Source: Paracoccus kondratievae (GTDB lineage: Bacteria > Pseudomonadota > Alphaproteobacteria > Rhodobacterales > Rhodobacteraceae). Taken from it: a stretch of 64,000 nucleotides of DNA. The stretch lies in assembly GCF_009301415.1 (NCBI RefSeq), contig NZ_CP045072.1, positions 1,541,001 through 1,605,000 of the forward strand, written 5' to 3'. This document shows, one piece after another, positions 49,909 through 59,220 of this stretch; position 1 is the first letter of the stretch; each line of letters starts with the position of its first letter. The translations under genes and the position numbers were made by a program. The notes below the pieces were generated by a model. It did no database searches. It saw only the letters and a program-made list of their open reading frames with translations, and had not been told where the DNA came from.

Positions 49909-51071
49909 TGGGCCGCCCGCACCTGATCGCCACTGCGGAAAAAGGCCGCAGCCCTGGCCACCACCTGTTCACCCGGCGCGACCCCTTCAAGGATTTCTCG
50001 CCGGCCCTGCGACAATAGTCCGGCGCGAACCGGGCGGGACTCGATCCGCCCGTCCTTGACCACCTGGACCCGCTCACCCGAGGCATCGGCAAGAATGGCA
50101 GAGCTGGGCAAAGTCAGGGCCTGACGGCGCTCGGTGATGATCCAGCCGCTGGCAAAAAGCCCCGGCCGCAGCCGTGGGTCGGGGTCAAGCGCGATCCGCG
50201 CCTGACCAAGCCGCGTCACCGGATCGACAGCAGCCGGAACCAGCCGCATCTTGCCCGCGACCTTGCCAAGGCCAGCAACCTCAATCTCGGCCGGATCACC
50301 GGGTTTAAGCTGGGTCAGCGCGGTCTCGATCACATCGGCCTCCAGCTCAACCTCGCCACCGGCTATCAGGGTAAACAGGGGATCACCACCACCGCCCGGT
50401 ATCGCGCCAAGGCGTGCTGTCCGCGCCACCACCACGCCGTCGACCGGCGCAGTGATGCGCGCATGATCGAGATTCAGCTGCGCGATGCTACGCGCCGCCT
50501 CAGCAAGCGCCAGCGCCGCGCGCGCAACCCCCAGCCCGTCCGAGGCCGAAGCCGAGGCCGCCCGGGCCGAGGCCTCGGTCGCTATGGCCTGATCCAGGAC
50601 CGCCTGACTGGCATTGCCGCTTTTACGCAGGCTGCGTGTCCGCTCCAGCGCCGCGACGGCTTGCGTCAGGGTCGCCTCGGCGCTGGCGATCTGGCTTTCG
50701 GCCTGGCTGACGCCGGCCAGCGCGCGCTGATATTCGGCCTCGGCCTGCGCCAGTTGTGCGGCCAGCACATCCTCGGACAAACGGGCCAGAACCTGCCCCT
50801 CTTCGACCCGGTCGCCGACCTCGGCATCAATACTGGTGATTTCATGCCCCGAGACGAGGGCGTGGATCTGCACCTCTTGCCGCGCCACCAAAGAACCCGA
50901 GACCGGCACGCGGGCCTCGATCCAGTCCTGCCTGGCGGTCGCCAGCGTGACTACAGGTAATTCAGATTGTTCTGCGGCATCCGCCGCCTGAGCTGTGGCC
51001 GTGCCAGCAGGCCCCATCGGCAAAGCAAGGGCGAGCACCACAATACGGATGAATCGGCTGGCTGCCGTCAT
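49905..51071 (-). CDS. RND efflux periplasmic adaptor (membrane fusion protein)
   Basis: The 388-residue protein begins with a signal peptide (about 1-30, ending TAQA) and has the adaptor layout: 'RVPVSGSLVARQEVQIHALV', a split lipoyl domain around a long Ala/Glu coiled-coil hairpin (about 110-200), 'HARITAPVDGVVVARTARLG', and the beta-barrel and membrane-proximal domains. It links the permease to an outer-membrane channel. Its stop overlaps the permease start as ATGA. Confidence 0.92.
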   Translation of the reverse strand: MTAASRFIRIVVLALALPMGPAGTATAQAADAAEQSELPVVTLATARQDWIEARVPVSGSLVARQEVQIHALVSGHEITSIDAEVGDRVEEGQVLARLSEDVLAAQLAQAEAEYQRALAGVSQAESQIASAEATLTQAVAALERTRSLRKSGNASQAVLDQAIATEASARAASASASDGLGVARAALALAEAARSIAQLNLDHARITAPVDGVVVARTARLGAIPGGGGDPLFTLIAGGEVELEADVIETALTQLKPGDPAEIEVAGLGKVAGKMRLVPAAVDPVTRLGQARIALDPDPRLRPGLFASGWIITERRQALTLPSSAILADASGERVQVVKDGRIESRPVRAGLLSQGRREILEGVAPGEQVVARAAAFFRSGDQVRAAQ

Positions 51072-51138
51072 CGTCCTCTCCTAACCAATCTGCGGCGCAA
51101 CATAGTGGCGCGCAGACCCGGCAACAATGGCGGGCGGT

Positions 51139-51921
51139 TCAAAAGGAAACGCTGACGCCAGGCAAGTTTAACGCAGTCATCAGGTCCCTGAGTTCCTGAC
51201 GCGCTGCAATATTTGACATGCTGAGCTGTTCTGTGCCGATGTCCCTGAGATCAAGCAGCGTCAGACCGCGCGGAAAAAGTTCACGAAAGATCACCCGTTC
51301 AGAAAAACCGGGGGCGACACGGAAACCGATGCGGCGCGACAGGTTGGTCAGGGCGCTGCCGACCTTGCGCTTGTTGTGCATGGCCTGCGTTCCCAGCCGG
51401 TTGCGCAGCACCAGCCAGTCGATCGGCCCCGCACCCGCCTGACCACGCAGCTGGCGGGCAGACCAGACCATCTCGGCATAAATCGAGGGGCCAAGGATCT
51501 TGCCTTCGGGGGACAGCCGCGCCAAAAGGTCGAAATCGACAAAACTGTCGTTCATCGGGGTGATCAGCGTATCGGCCAGCGTATGCGCCATCTGACTAAG
51601 CCGGGTATGCGAGCCGGGACAGTCGATCAGGATAAAATCGCATTCTGCCTCCAGCGCGGAAACGGCCTGAGACAGCGGATCCGAACCCTCAGGCGCATCA
51701 GCCTCAAGATGGGCCAATAGCGGCATGGGCAGGTCCAGCCCCTCGCGCTGTGAAAAGGCAGCACGATTTTCCAGATAACGGCCAAAACTGCGCTGACGCA
51801 CGTCCAGATCCAGCGCGCCGACACGATGGCCCATGCGCGCCAGCGCTGTCGCCACATGCATTGAGGTCGTGGACTTACCCGAACCGCCCTTCTCATTGCC
51901 GACAACGATGATATGCGCCAC
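51139..51921 (-). CDS. mipZ: Division plane positioning ATPase MipZ
   Basis: Start taken as GTG 51921 (AGGGGGATTC upstream), 260 residues. The P-loop 'GNEKGGSGKST' (8-18), 'LDLDVRQRSFGRYLENR', 'LIDCPGSHTRLSQMAH' and the C-terminal 'LNRIGFRV'-like region match MipZ. It forms a gradient from the pole-bound ParB and keeps FtsZ at midcell. It is 67 bases upstream of the efflux adaptor on the same strand, but no functional link is known. Confidence 0.9.
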   Translation of the reverse strand: MAHIIVVGNEKGGSGKSTTSMHVATALARMGHRVGALDLDVRQRSFGRYLENRAAFSQREGLDLPMPLLAHLEADAPEGSDPLSQAVSALEAECDFILIDCPGSHTRLSQMAHTLADTLITPMNDSFVDFDLLARLSPEGKILGPSIYAEMVWSARQLRGQAGAGPIDWLVLRNRLGTQAMHNKRKVGSALTNLSRRIGFRVAPGFSERVIFRELFPRGLTLLDLRDIGTEQLSMSNIAARQELRDLMTALNLPGVSVSF

Positions 51922-52200
51922 GAATCCCCCTGCCATGCCCGGCCGCGTCGCGCCGAAACATAGGCCGCAGCCGCAGCGATGAAAAGCGCCGACACCGCGC
52001 GAATCGCTGTAAAACAAGCCTTTTCCGGGCGTGAAATGTCACGTCAGTTCCAGCCGTGGCCGCACTGCAACCTTTTGTTCCAGCTTCATTCTTTCATCAC
52101 GACCAGGTGAGTCGCTTTTTATTCTTGAAAAAGACGATCTGCTATGTCGTTATATATTCATGCCGAGACCGCAAGGATCGGTGAGGAGGAGGAACCAGAG

Positions 52201-52341
52201 ATGATCACAACGAGTCATCCCCCGGTCTTTGGCGGCACGGCGATGCCGCGGCCAAGCACCCCTGCCCTATTAGCGCCAGCCCGGGCCGCGATGCGCCGGG
52301 TCACCACCCACAGCCTTGCCAGGAAAGGAGCGATCCAATGA
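52201..52341 (+). CDS. Small protein of unknown function (46 aa)
   Basis: From ATG 52201 (GAGGAGG eight bases upstream) it encodes 46 residues, MITTSHPPVFGGTAMPRPST and a basic, Ala-rich rest. Pro-rich and without a membrane segment, it may be a leader peptide for the next gene, whose ATG overlaps its stop (ATGA). An upstream start at 52144 is possible. The excellent ribosome site supports translation; the function is unknown. Confidence 0.5.
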   Translation: MITTSHPPVFGGTAMPRPSTPALLAPARAAMRRVTTHSLARKGAIQ

Positions 52342-52544
52342 TACACGCCGTATTTTCCAAGCCAGACCAAGGCTATGCGACCATCGCCCTTTCGGACCAT
52401 CAAAGCGTGCAGGGACCGGTCCTGCGGGAATATCATGACGGGCGCGTGGTCATCGACACCGGCAATGGCCATATGACCGGCCTGCCGCTGAACCGTCCGC
52501 CGCGTTCGCCGGTCTGGATGCCGATCCTGGGCCTTGCCTTCTGA
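52338..52544 (+). CDS. Small conserved-type protein of unknown function (68 aa)
   Basis: The 68-residue protein begins MIHAVFSKPDQGYATIALSD and has alternating polar and hydrophobic residues suited to a small beta barrel, then 'GHMTGLPLNRPPRSPVWMP'. AGGAAAGGAGCGATCCA precedes the ATG. It is coupled to the 46-residue gene before it and faces rpmE across a terminator. I recognise no family. Confidence 0.68.
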   Translation: MIHAVFSKPDQGYATIALSDHQSVQGPVLREYHDGRVVIDTGNGHMTGLPLNRPPRSPVWMPILGLAF

Positions 52545-52587
52545 TCAACCGACCGGAGGGTCACCAACGCGGATCGTGCAAAAGTAA

Positions 52588-52613
52588 AACGCCGCCCTTT
52601 TTGGGGCGGCGTT
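52588..52613 (-). terminator. Rho-independent terminator after rpmE
   Basis: AACGCCGCCC and GGGCGGCGTT form a 10-pair stem with a short T-rich loop; the minus strand continues with TTTACTTTTGC. It ends the ffh-rpmE transcript and could also stop the facing small-protein transcript. Confidence 0.8.
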
Positions 52614-52636
52614 CGTGTATCTGGCTGGCTCTGGGA

Positions 52637-52858
52637 TCAGAAGCCGAGACCGGCGTATTTGTTCTTGAACTTCGACACGCGGCCCCCGGTGTCCATCAGC
52701 TTGGCCGAGCCACCGGTCCAGGCGGGGTGCGAGGTCGGATCGATGTCGAGCGACATGGTGTCGCCTTCTTTGCCCCAGGTCGAACGCACCTGATAGGTGG
52801 TGCCGTCGGTCATTTTGACTTCGATCAGGTGATAATCGGGATGGATATCTGCTTTCAT
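52637..52858 (-). CDS. rpmE: Ribosomal protein bL31
   Basis: The 73-residue protein begins [20 protein letters not shown] and contains 'HPAWTGG' and '[15 protein letters not shown]', the bL31 signature. It has no cysteine, so it is the zinc-independent form. It is the last gene of the run starting with ffh, 11 bases after rplS. Confidence 0.95.
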   Translation of the reverse strand: MKADIHPDYHLIEVKMTDGTTYQVRSTWGKEGDTMSLDIDPTSHPAWTGGSAKLMDTGGRVSKFKNKYAGLGF

Positions 52859-52869
52859 GTCGCGTCTCC

Positions 52870-53253
52870 TCAGGCCTCGGCTTCGGCTTTGGGCTTGTAG
52901 TTGGTGACCTCGGCGATACGGGCCGATTTACCGCGACGATCGCGCAGGTAGTACAGCTTGGCGCGGCGGACGCGGCCACGGCGCACCACGGTGATCGAAT
53001 CGATGTTGGTCGAATAAAGCGGGAAGACACGCTCGACGCCTTCGCCGAACGAGATCTTGCGCACGGTGAACGAGGCGCCGATGCCGTCACCGCCCTTGCG
53101 CGAGATGACCACGCCTTCGTAGTTCTGCACGCGGGTGCGGCTGCCTTCGGTCACCTTGTAGCCGACGCGCACGGTGTCGCCGGCCTTGAAATCCGGGATG
53201 TTCTTGCCGAGCGCAGCGATCTGCTCGGCTTCCAGTTGGGCGATCAGGTTCAT
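52870..53253 (-). CDS. rplS: Ribosomal protein bL19
   Basis: The 127-residue protein begins [20 protein letters not shown] and contains '[20 protein letters not shown]' and '[20 protein letters not shown]', classic bL19. It lies at the 30S-50S interface. It follows trmD by two bases, the usual rpsP-rimM-trmD-rplS order. Confidence 0.97.
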   Translation of the reverse strand: MNLIAQLEAEQIAALGKNIPDFKAGDTVRVGYKVTEGSRTRVQNYEGVVISRKGGDGIGASFTVRKISFGEGVERVFPLYSTNIDSITVVRRGRVRRAKLYYLRDRRGKSARIAEVTNYKPKAEAEA

Positions 53254-53255
53254 CG

Positions 53256-54137
53256 CTATGAGTCCTCTTGATGCTCGCGGTAGCCCCGCGATTGGTCTGA
53301 TGCGCCCGAGAGCTGTCGGTCCTTTGCCGGGTCCATATGAGCCTGCTCATATGCCCGCCACAGGTCGGGGCGGCGTTCCTTTGTCAGCCTTTCGGCCATG
53401 TCGCGCCGCCAATCAGCAACGGCCGCGTGATTTCCGGACAGCAGAACGTCCGGTATCGCGCGGCCTTCCCAAAGGGCGGGCTTCGTGTACTGAGGGTGCT
53501 CAAGCAGGCCGTCGGAAAAGGACTCCTCGGCCAGAGACTCCTGATTCCCCAGCACGCGCGGTATAAGCCGAACAGTCGCGTCGATCAAGACCTGAGCGGC
53601 AAGCTCTCCGCCGGTCAGGACATAGTCCCCGATACTGATCTCTTCGACGTCATGGGCGTCCAGCACGCGCTGATCCACACCCTCAAACCGGCCACAGATC
53701 AGCGTCATGCCAGGCCCTTGGGCCAGTTCCTTGGCGCGGGCCTGGGTAAATGGTCGGCCGCGTGGCGAAAGATAAATCACCGGCAGCGCATTCCTGGTCC
53801 CCGCCCCCGCCTCGCGCAGGGCCGCGTCCATCACATCGGGACGGATCACCATGCCGGCACCGCCGCCCGCGGGGGTGTCGTCCACATTGCGGTGCCGCCC
53901 GGCACCAAAGGGGCGCAGGTCAATGCTGCGCAGATTCCATAGCCCCTGAGACAGCGCCCGCCCGGTCAAAGATAGTCCCAGAACCCCCGGAAATGCCTCG
54001 GGAAACAGGGTGATGACCTGCGCGGTCCATGCCCCCCTGACCTGCGGCTCGGCCAACAGGTCGCGTGGCTGCCCGCTGGCCCGGATCGACAGCCGGCCAT
54101 GGGATTTCATCCCTGAGCTGTCGCCCTCACCGCTCAT
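53256..54137 (-). CDS. trmD: tRNA (guanine-N1-)-methyltransferase
   Basis: The 293-residue protein carries the SPOUT knot: '[13 protein letters not shown]' start of the fold, '[20 protein letters not shown]', '[20 protein letters not shown]', '[20 protein letters not shown]' and '[10 protein letters not shown]'. It methylates G37 of several tRNAs to prevent frameshifting. The 35 residues before the fold are an extension; ATG 54137 overlaps the rimM stop (ATGA), which supports this start. Confidence 0.95.
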   Translation of the reverse strand: MSGEGDSSGMKSHGRLSIRASGQPRDLLAEPQVRGAWTAQVITLFPEAFPGVLGLSLTGRALSQGLWNLRSIDLRPFGAGRHRNVDDTPAGGGAGMVIRPDVMDAALREAGAGTRNALPVIYLSPRGRPFTQARAKELAQGPGMTLICGRFEGVDQRVLDAHDVEEISIGDYVLTGGELAAQVLIDATVRLIPRVLGNQESLAEESFSDGLLEHPQYTKPALWEGRAIPDVLLSGNHAAVADWRRDMAERLTKERRPDLWRAYEQAHMDPAKDRQLSGASDQSRGYREHQEDS

Positions 54138-54637
54138 TCCTCATCCTCGGGCGGATCGGCAATGATGCGGCCTGCGGTCAGATCGACCGTGGGCACAAAG
54201 GCGCGGGTAAAGGGCAAAAGCAGGGTCTGACGGCGACCGGGTCCAAAGACCTCAAGTATATCGCCTGCGCCGTGATCATAGATCGCGCGCACCTTGCCAA
54301 GCAGCTGCCCCCCGGTGTCATAGACCGGCAGACCAATCAGATCGGCATGGTAGAATTCGTCATCCGGCAGCACCGGAAGCTTGTCGCGATCAGCCCAAAG
54401 CGTCACGCCCTTAAGCGCCTCGGCCTCTTCGCGCGTTTCAACGCCCGACAGCCGGGCGCCAAGTCCGCCCGTCACCGGCCGGGTCAGGCGGACGGTGAAC
54501 GAGCGGCTGCCATCTTCGGTATAAAGCGGAGAATATGCAGCGATGTCATCTGGTTGCGAGGTAAAGCTCTTGAGCCTCACCTCGCCCCGGACGCCAAAGG
54601 CGCCCGCGATCGCACCCACACAGACCCGCTCGGTCAT
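54134..54637 (-). CDS. rimM: 16S rRNA processing protein RimM
   Basis: The 167-residue protein has the RimM N-terminal domain ('[20 protein letters not shown]') and the C-terminal PRC-barrel with '[20 protein letters not shown]' and '[12 protein letters not shown]'. It binds uS19 in 30S maturation. It is coupled to trmD by ATGA and follows rpsP by two bases. Confidence 0.95.
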   Translation of the reverse strand: MTERVCVGAIAGAFGVRGEVRLKSFTSQPDDIAAYSPLYTEDGSRSFTVRLTRPVTGGLGARLSGVETREEAEALKGVTLWADRDKLPVLPDDEFYHADLIGLPVYDTGGQLLGKVRAIYDHGAGDILEVFGPGRRQTLLLPFTRAFVPTVDLTAGRIIADPPEDEE

Positions 54638-54639
54638 TC

Positions 54640-55014
54640 TTATTCCGAAGCGGCTTCTTCGGCCGGAGCGTTAGCCGCGGCTTCACGGGCGGCGCGCTTT
54701 TCAGCACGTTCCTTGGCAGCCTTGCCCGGCTCGCCTTTCTTGAGGTTCTTGCGCTCGGTCTTTTCTTTCAGACCAGCCGCTTCGAGAAAGCGGGCAACGC
54801 GGTCGGTAGCCTGAGCACCCTGAGCCAGCCAGTACTGAACGCGCTCAGCATTCATCTTGACGCGATCTTCCGAATCTTTCGGCAGCAGCGGGTTATAGGT
54901 GCCCAGCTTTTCGATAAAGCGGCCATCGCGCGGCATACGCGAGTCAGAGGCGACGATGGCATAATGGGGGCGCTTCTTCGAGCCACCACGGGCCAGGCGG
55001 ATTTTCATTGCCAT
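54640..55014 (-). CDS. rpsP: Ribosomal protein bS16
   Basis: From ATG 55014 ([20 protein letters not shown]), with AAGGAGAACTTACA upstream, it encodes 124 residues. The conserved part ends at about 80; the rest is an Ala/Lys/Glu-rich extension ('[20 protein letters not shown]') usual in Rhodobacterales. It is a 30S assembly protein. Confidence 0.96.
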   Translation of the reverse strand: MAMKIRLARGGSKKRPHYAIVASDSRMPRDGRFIEKLGTYNPLLPKDSEDRVKMNAERVQYWLAQGAQATDRVARFLEAAGLKEKTERKNLKKGEPGKAAKERAEKRAAREAAANAPAEEAASE

Positions 55015-55061
55015 TGTAAGTTCTCCTTTGGAAATGGCGGGGTTGCGGGGAAAACCCCGCA

Positions 55062-55418
55062 TCAGGGGAGGAATGTCTCGTGATGTCGGATCACTTCGGC
55101 GATCACGAAATTCAGGAACTTGCGCGCAAATTCCGGGTCCAGGTCGGCCTCGCGCGCAAGGCGTTCCAGCCGCTCGATCTGCTGCGCTTCGCGCGTGGGA
55201 TCGGACGGAGGAAGATCATGTTCGGCCTTAAGACGACCGACGGATTGGGTGTGCTTGAACCGTTCGGCCAGCGTATAGACAAGGATCGCGTCAAGCCTGT
55301 CGATGCTGGCGCGATGTTCCTTAAGCAAGGCCGCGGCGCGGGCGATCGGGTCTGACATGCTGTTCTCTGCTGGCTGGGATTCTGGCTCTGCGGGGTTCGG
55401 CTGGGGCAGCTCGCTCAT
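55062..55418 (-). CDS. Chorismate mutase, AroQ type
   Basis: From ATG 55418 (GGAG eight bases upstream, one-base overlap with the previous stop) it encodes 118 residues; a later ATG (55358, [12 protein letters not shown]) may be the true start. The helical domain has '[20 protein letters not shown]', '[20 protein letters not shown]' and '[14 protein letters not shown]', the AroQ helices with catalytic Arg and Lys. It converts chorismate to prephenate for Phe and Tyr. The place beside rpsP is usual for the order. Confidence 0.9.
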   Translation of the reverse strand: MSELPQPNPAEPESQPAENSMSDPIARAAALLKEHRASIDRLDAILVYTLAERFKHTQSVGRLKAEHDLPPSDPTREAQQIERLERLAREADLDPEFARKFLNFVIAEVIRHHETFLP

Positions 55419-55945
55419 CAGACGGTCTCCATCGGATGGCGATAAACAAGGCAAGGATCCTTGCCCGGATGGGCGGCACCGGGATCGCGCACCGCGCCCA
55501 ACCGTTCGGCCAGTGCGGCCGAGCGCGCGTTCTCGGGCAGGATATAGCTGACCGCCGTCGTCCAGCCGAGCTTACGGGCGGCAAAGTCGCGGGCCACCAA
55601 CGCCGCCTCATGCGCGATGCCACGACCTTCGGCCTCGGGCGTCCACAGGGTCCAGCCAAGCTCATGCTCGGGCCAGCCATCCGGGAACCACGGCCCGACC
55701 GAGCCCAAAGGCGCGCCGCTGTCGCGATCAGTCACCACGAAAGAGCCGAATCCGCGCAGCACCCAATGGCCGACGATATGACCAAAGGCGCGCCAGGCTT
55801 GCCCCGGCTCGACCATCGGCCCGCCGATCCAGCGCGCCCGTTCCGAGACCGCGAAATCGCGCCACGCCGGCCAGTCGCCGCCTTGCGGGGCGCGCAGGAT
55901 CAGACGCTCGGTCGTCAGTACAGGCGTGTCGGACAGACAGATCAT
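55418..55945 (-). CDS. GNAT family N-acetyltransferase (RimJ/RimL-like)
   Basis: From ATG 55945 it encodes 175 residues: 'LTTERLILRAPQGGDWPAWR' opening, 'GAPLGSVGPWFPDGWPEHEL', the acetyl-CoA loop 'EAEGRGIAHEAALVARDFA' and 'TAVSYILPENARSAALAERL'. This is the acetyltransferase_3 subgroup, which includes ribosomal-protein acetylases, although the substrate is unknown. It is inserted between ffh and chorismate mutase in the same transcript. Confidence 0.88.
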   Translation of the reverse strand: MICLSDTPVLTTERLILRAPQGGDWPAWRDFAVSERARWIGGPMVEPGQAWRAFGHIVGHWVLRGFGSFVVTDRDSGAPLGSVGPWFPDGWPEHELGWTLWTPEAEGRGIAHEAALVARDFAARKLGWTTAVSYILPENARSAALAERLGAVRDPGAAHPGKDPCLVYRHPMETV

Positions 55946-55949
55946 GCGC

Positions 55950-57446
55950 CTATTTCTTCTTGAACAGGCCCGAAAGACCACCGGGCAGGTTCATGCCCCC
56001 CAGTTGACCGCCAAGCCCCTTGGGGTCCTGCAGCATACGGGTGGCTTCGGCCATTTTTTCGGGATCGACGTCAGCCATATCGGGCAGCCCACCGCCCCTG
56101 CCGGTCATGGCGCGCATGGCTTGCTTAAGCAGCCCGCCCTTGCCCATCTTGCCCAGCTTTTTCATCGTGTCGGCCATCTGCTTTTGCATTTTCAGCAGCT
56201 TGTTCAGCTCGGACACTTCCATCCCGGCACCAGCGGCAATGCGCTTTTTACGGCTTGCCTGCAGCAGATCGGGATTGGCGCGTTCTTTCCTGGTCATCGA
56301 GTTGATCAGCGCGATCTGGCGCTTGATCGCCCGGTCGTCGAAACCGGCGGCCTCGGCCTGTTTGGCCATCTTGCCCATGCCGGGCATCATGCCCATGATC
56401 GACTGCATACCGCCCATCTTTAGCATCTGCTCAAGCTGCGAACGCAGATCGTTCATGTTGAACATGCCCTTCTGGAAGCGCTTCATCATGCGCTCGGCCT
56501 GTTCGACCTCCAGAACCTCCTGGGCCTTCTCGACCAGCGCAACGATATCGCCCATGCCGAGGATGCGGCCAGCAACCCGCTGAGCGTCAAAGACCTCAAG
56601 CGCGTCCATCTTTTCGCCCAGACCGACAAAGCGGATCGGCTTGCCCGTCACGGCACGCATCGACAGCGCCGCACCGCCACGGCCGTCACCGTCCATCCGG
56701 GTCAGCACAACGCCGGTGATGCCGACCTTGCCGTCAAATTCGCTCGCGACGTTCACCGCGTCCTGACCGGTCAGACCATCGACGACCAGCAGCGTTTCGC
56801 GCGGGTTGGCGACGTCACGGACGGCCTGCACCTCATCCATCAGCACTTCGTCGATGTGCAGACGGCCGGCAGTGTCCAGCATATAGACGTCATAGCCGCC
56901 CAGCGTGGCCTGCTGCCGGGCGCGTTTGGCGATCTGGACCGCATTCTCGCCCGGGATGATCGGCAGGGTATCGACGCCGATCTGCTGACCAAGGATCGCC
57001 AGCTGCTCCATCGCGGCCGGGCGGTTGGTGTCCAGCGAGGCCAGCAGCACCCGCTTTTTCTCGCGGTCCTTGAGGCGTTTGGCCAGTTTCGCGGTCGTGG
57101 TCGTCTTGCCCGAGCCCTGCAGACCAACCATCAGGATCGGCGCCGGAGGGTTGTCGATGCGCAGCTGATCGGGTTCGCCCTCGCCCTGCAGGACCTTGAT
57201 CAGTTCGTCATGGACGATCTTAACCACCTGCTGACCGGGGGTGATCGACTTGGTGACGGCGGCGCCAGTGGCCTTTTGCGTCACCGATTTCACAAAACTG
57301 CGTGCGACAGGCAGCGAAACGTCGGCCTCAAGCAGTGCGACGCGCACTTCGCGCATGGCGGCGGCGACATCCTCTTCGGACAGCGCGCCCTGCTTGGTCA
57401 GCCGGTCGAAGACGCCGCCAAGGCGATCGGACAGGTTTTCAAACAT
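55950..57446 (-). CDS. ffh: Signal recognition particle protein Ffh
   Basis: Start at ATG 57446 (MFENLSDRLGGVFDRL), with GGAGGGCGCCG upstream; 498 residues. The NG GTPase has the P-loop 'GLQGSGKTTTTAKL' (from residue 108), 'DTAGRLHID', 'TRMDGDGRGGAALSM' and 'GLGEKMDALEVFD'. The Met-rich M domain (about 325-460) carries 'MGGMQSIMGMMPGMGKMAKQ', which binds 4.5S RNA and signal sequences. It targets membrane proteins to the inner membrane. A GC-rich structured leader precedes it. Confidence 0.96.
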   Translation of the reverse strand: MFENLSDRLGGVFDRLTKQGALSEEDVAAAMREVRVALLEADVSLPVARSFVKSVTQKATGAAVTKSITPGQQVVKIVHDELIKVLQGEGEPDQLRIDNPPAPILMVGLQGSGKTTTTAKLAKRLKDREKKRVLLASLDTNRPAAMEQLAILGQQIGVDTLPIIPGENAVQIAKRARQQATLGGYDVYMLDTAGRLHIDEVLMDEVQAVRDVANPRETLLVVDGLTGQDAVNVASEFDGKVGITGVVLTRMDGDGRGGAALSMRAVTGKPIRFVGLGEKMDALEVFDAQRVAGRILGMGDIVALVEKAQEVLEVEQAERMMKRFQKGMFNMNDLRSQLEQMLKMGGMQSIMGMMPGMGKMAKQAEAAGFDDRAIKRQIALINSMTRKERANPDLLQASRKKRIAAGAGMEVSELNKLLKMQKQMADTMKKLGKMGKGGLLKQAMRAMTGRGGGLPDMADVDPEKMAEATRMLQDPKGLGGQLGGMNLPGGLSGLFKKK

Positions 57447-57513
57447 CGGCGCCCTCCATAGGTCGTTGCCGTAATCCAGGCGCGCCCCGCGAACGAGACG
57501 CGATAAGCAGTAA

Positions 57514-57588
57514 CGCCCCCGTGGGCGCAACGCGCTGACGGGGGGCGATCCCCGCAAAGGACGGGGACCGGAAGGGCAGACCTTCCGG
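57514..57588 (-). other. Candidate structured 5' leader of ffh
   Basis: The 254-base gap between ffh and the divergent gene contains three neighbouring hairpins: CCGGAAGG/CCTTCCGG (57568-57588), CCCCG/CGGGG (57550-57566) and CGCCCCCGT/ACGGGGGCG-type (57514-57547). They lie 68-142 bases upstream of the ffh ATG and lack T-runs, so an RNA control element is possible. It does not resemble the conserved core of 4.5S RNA. Confidence 0.4.
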
Positions 57589-57700
57589 GAATCCGGGGAT
57601 GGATAGGCCCGTTGGCGCAAGGAGTCAAGGCAGAGAAGCCGCGCCGGGCGATTGACCCCGCCCCGGCTTTGATGAAAACCTCGCCGGAAAGGAGAAAGCC

Positions 57701-58270
57701 ATGACCCATGCCATCAGCCGCTTTCCGGTTCCCACACTTGATGAGATGCCCGAGGATATCGCGCAACGCATCCGCAAAGTGGCCGAGAAATCGGGCTTTA
57801 TCCCCAATGTCTTTTTAGCGCTGGCGCATCGGCCCGACGAATTCCGTGCCTTCTTTGCCTATCACGACGCGCTGATGGAGCGCGAGGGGGGACTGACCAA
57901 AGCCGAGCGTGAACTGATCGTGGTCGCCACCTCGGGCCTGAACCAATGCCAGTATTGCGTTGTCGCCCATGGCGCGATCCTGCGCATCCGCGCCAAGAAC
58001 GCCTTTATCGCCGATCAGGTGGCCGTGAACTGGCGCAAGGCCGATATTTCGCCACGTGAACGCGCAATGCTCACCTATGCCGAGAAAGTGGCGCTGAATG
58101 CCCAGCAGATCGGCCAAGAGGACCATCAGGCATTGCGCGACGCCGGTTTCACCGGCGATGAAATCTGGGACATCGGCGCCATCGCGGCCTTTTTCGGCAT
58201 GTCGAACCGGCTGGTGAACGCGGGCGACATCCGGCCAAACGACGAATTCTACATGCTGGGCCGCAACTGA
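57701..58270 (+). CDS. Carboxymuconolactone decarboxylase/AhpD-like peroxidase-related protein
   Basis: The 189-residue protein has the AhpD-like fold with redox motif 'NQCQYCVVAHGA' (C83, C86, H90) and 'LTKAERELIVVATSGL' before it. It belongs to the uncharacterised peroxidase-related group and may reduce peroxides or act as a disulfide reductase. AAAGGAGAAAGCC precedes the ATG. Its stop overlaps the start of the transporter gene by one base. Confidence 0.87.
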   Translation: MTHAISRFPVPTLDEMPEDIAQRIRKVAEKSGFIPNVFLALAHRPDEFRAFFAYHDALMEREGGLTKAERELIVVATSGLNQCQYCVVAHGAILRIRAKNAFIADQVAVNWRKADISPRERAMLTYAEKVALNAQQIGQEDHQALRDAGFTGDEIWDIGAIAAFFGMSNRLVNAGDIRPNDEFYMLGRN

Positions 58271-59175
58271 TGGCCGAACTTTCCGCCGTACCCGACACCC
58301 GCCGCGAGGCGTTACAGGGTCATGCCGCGATGTTGCTGTTTTCGGCCGCCATCGCGGGCTCTTTCTCGCTTGGGGCGCGGGCGGCGAATCTGATCGACCC
58401 GGCGGCAATCTCGGCCGCCCGCTTTGCCATTGCCGCCGGGGTGATCGGCGGCATCGTCATGGCCGGCCCCGGCATTCAGCGCGCCGCCTTTCACGCACCA
58501 TGGCGCTATCTGGTGCTTGGTGGATTGTTTGCGGCCTATTTCGTCCTGATGTTCGAGGGGCTCAAGACCGCGCCCCCCATCTCGGCCGCCGTGGTCTTTA
58601 CGCTGACGCCGCTGATGGCTGCGGGTTTTGGCTGGCTATTGGCGCGCCAACGCCTGACGGGACGCATTGCGACAGCGCTGGCGTTGGGGGCGGCTGGGTC
58701 GCTTTGGGTGATTTTTCGCGGCGATCTTCAGGCGCTGATGCGGCTTGAACTCGGCCGGGGCGAGGCGATCTATCTGATCGGCTGCGCAGCCCACGCGCTA
58801 TACACGCCGATGGTGCGGCGGCTGAACCGGGGGGAAAGCGCGCTCGTCTCGACCTTTGCCACGCTGTTTGCAGGGGGGATCTTGCTGCTTATCTGGGGGG
58901 CGCCTGCAATCTTGCATACTGACTGGGCGCATCTGCCGCTGATCGTCTGGGTGACGCTGTTCTATGTGGCGATCTTTGCCAGCGCCCTTACGACGGTGCT
59001 GGTCCAGTTCGCCGCCATGCGCCTGCCCTCATCCAAGGTGCTTGCCTATACCTATCTGACCCCGATCTGGGTCATCGGGGTCGAGGCGGTCCTGACCCAT
59101 CAGATGCCGCCGCCCGCCGTCCTGCCCGGAGTGCTGGCAACCGTCGCCGCCCTTTTGCTGCTGCTCAAGGACTGA
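58270..59175 (+). CDS. EamA/DMT superfamily transporter
   Basis: The 301-residue protein has about ten hydrophobic helices in two EamA repeats, with 'GLFAAYFVLMFEGLKTAPPI' and 'YVAIFASALTTVLVQFAAMR' typical of the family, and 'SSKVLAYTYLTPIWVIGVEA' near the end. It is an inner-membrane metabolite exporter or importer; substrate unknown. The gene is coupled to the AhpD-like gene and ends 24 bases before ecm, which faces it. Confidence 0.88.
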   Translation: MAELSAVPDTRREALQGHAAMLLFSAAIAGSFSLGARAANLIDPAAISAARFAIAAGVIGGIVMAGPGIQRAAFHAPWRYLVLGGLFAAYFVLMFEGLKTAPPISAAVVFTLTPLMAAGFGWLLARQRLTGRIATALALGAAGSLWVIFRGDLQALMRLELGRGEAIYLIGCAAHALYTPMVRRLNRGESALVSTFATLFAGGILLLIWGAPAILHTDWAHLPLIVWVTLFYVAIFASALTTVLVQFAAMRLPSSKVLAYTYLTPIWVIGVEAVLTHQMPPPAVLPGVLATVAALLLLLKD

Positions 59176-59182
59176 CAACAGC

Positions 59183-59220
59183 CCCGCAAGGCCGCCCTTT
59201 CAGGCGGCCGCCTCTGCGGG
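59183..59220. terminator. Hairpin between the EamA gene and ecm
   Basis: GGCCGCC and GGCGGCC (59190-59196 and 59203-59209) pair around CTTTCA, with an outer CCCGCA/TGCGGG pair. It overlaps the ecm stop region. No T-run is present, so termination is probable but weak. Confidence 0.4.

Noticed and set aside
57514..57588. 4.5S SRP RNA gene beside ffh
   Set aside because: The hairpins lack the conserved internal loop and GGAA tetraloop arrangement of SRP RNA; they look like separate short hairpins.
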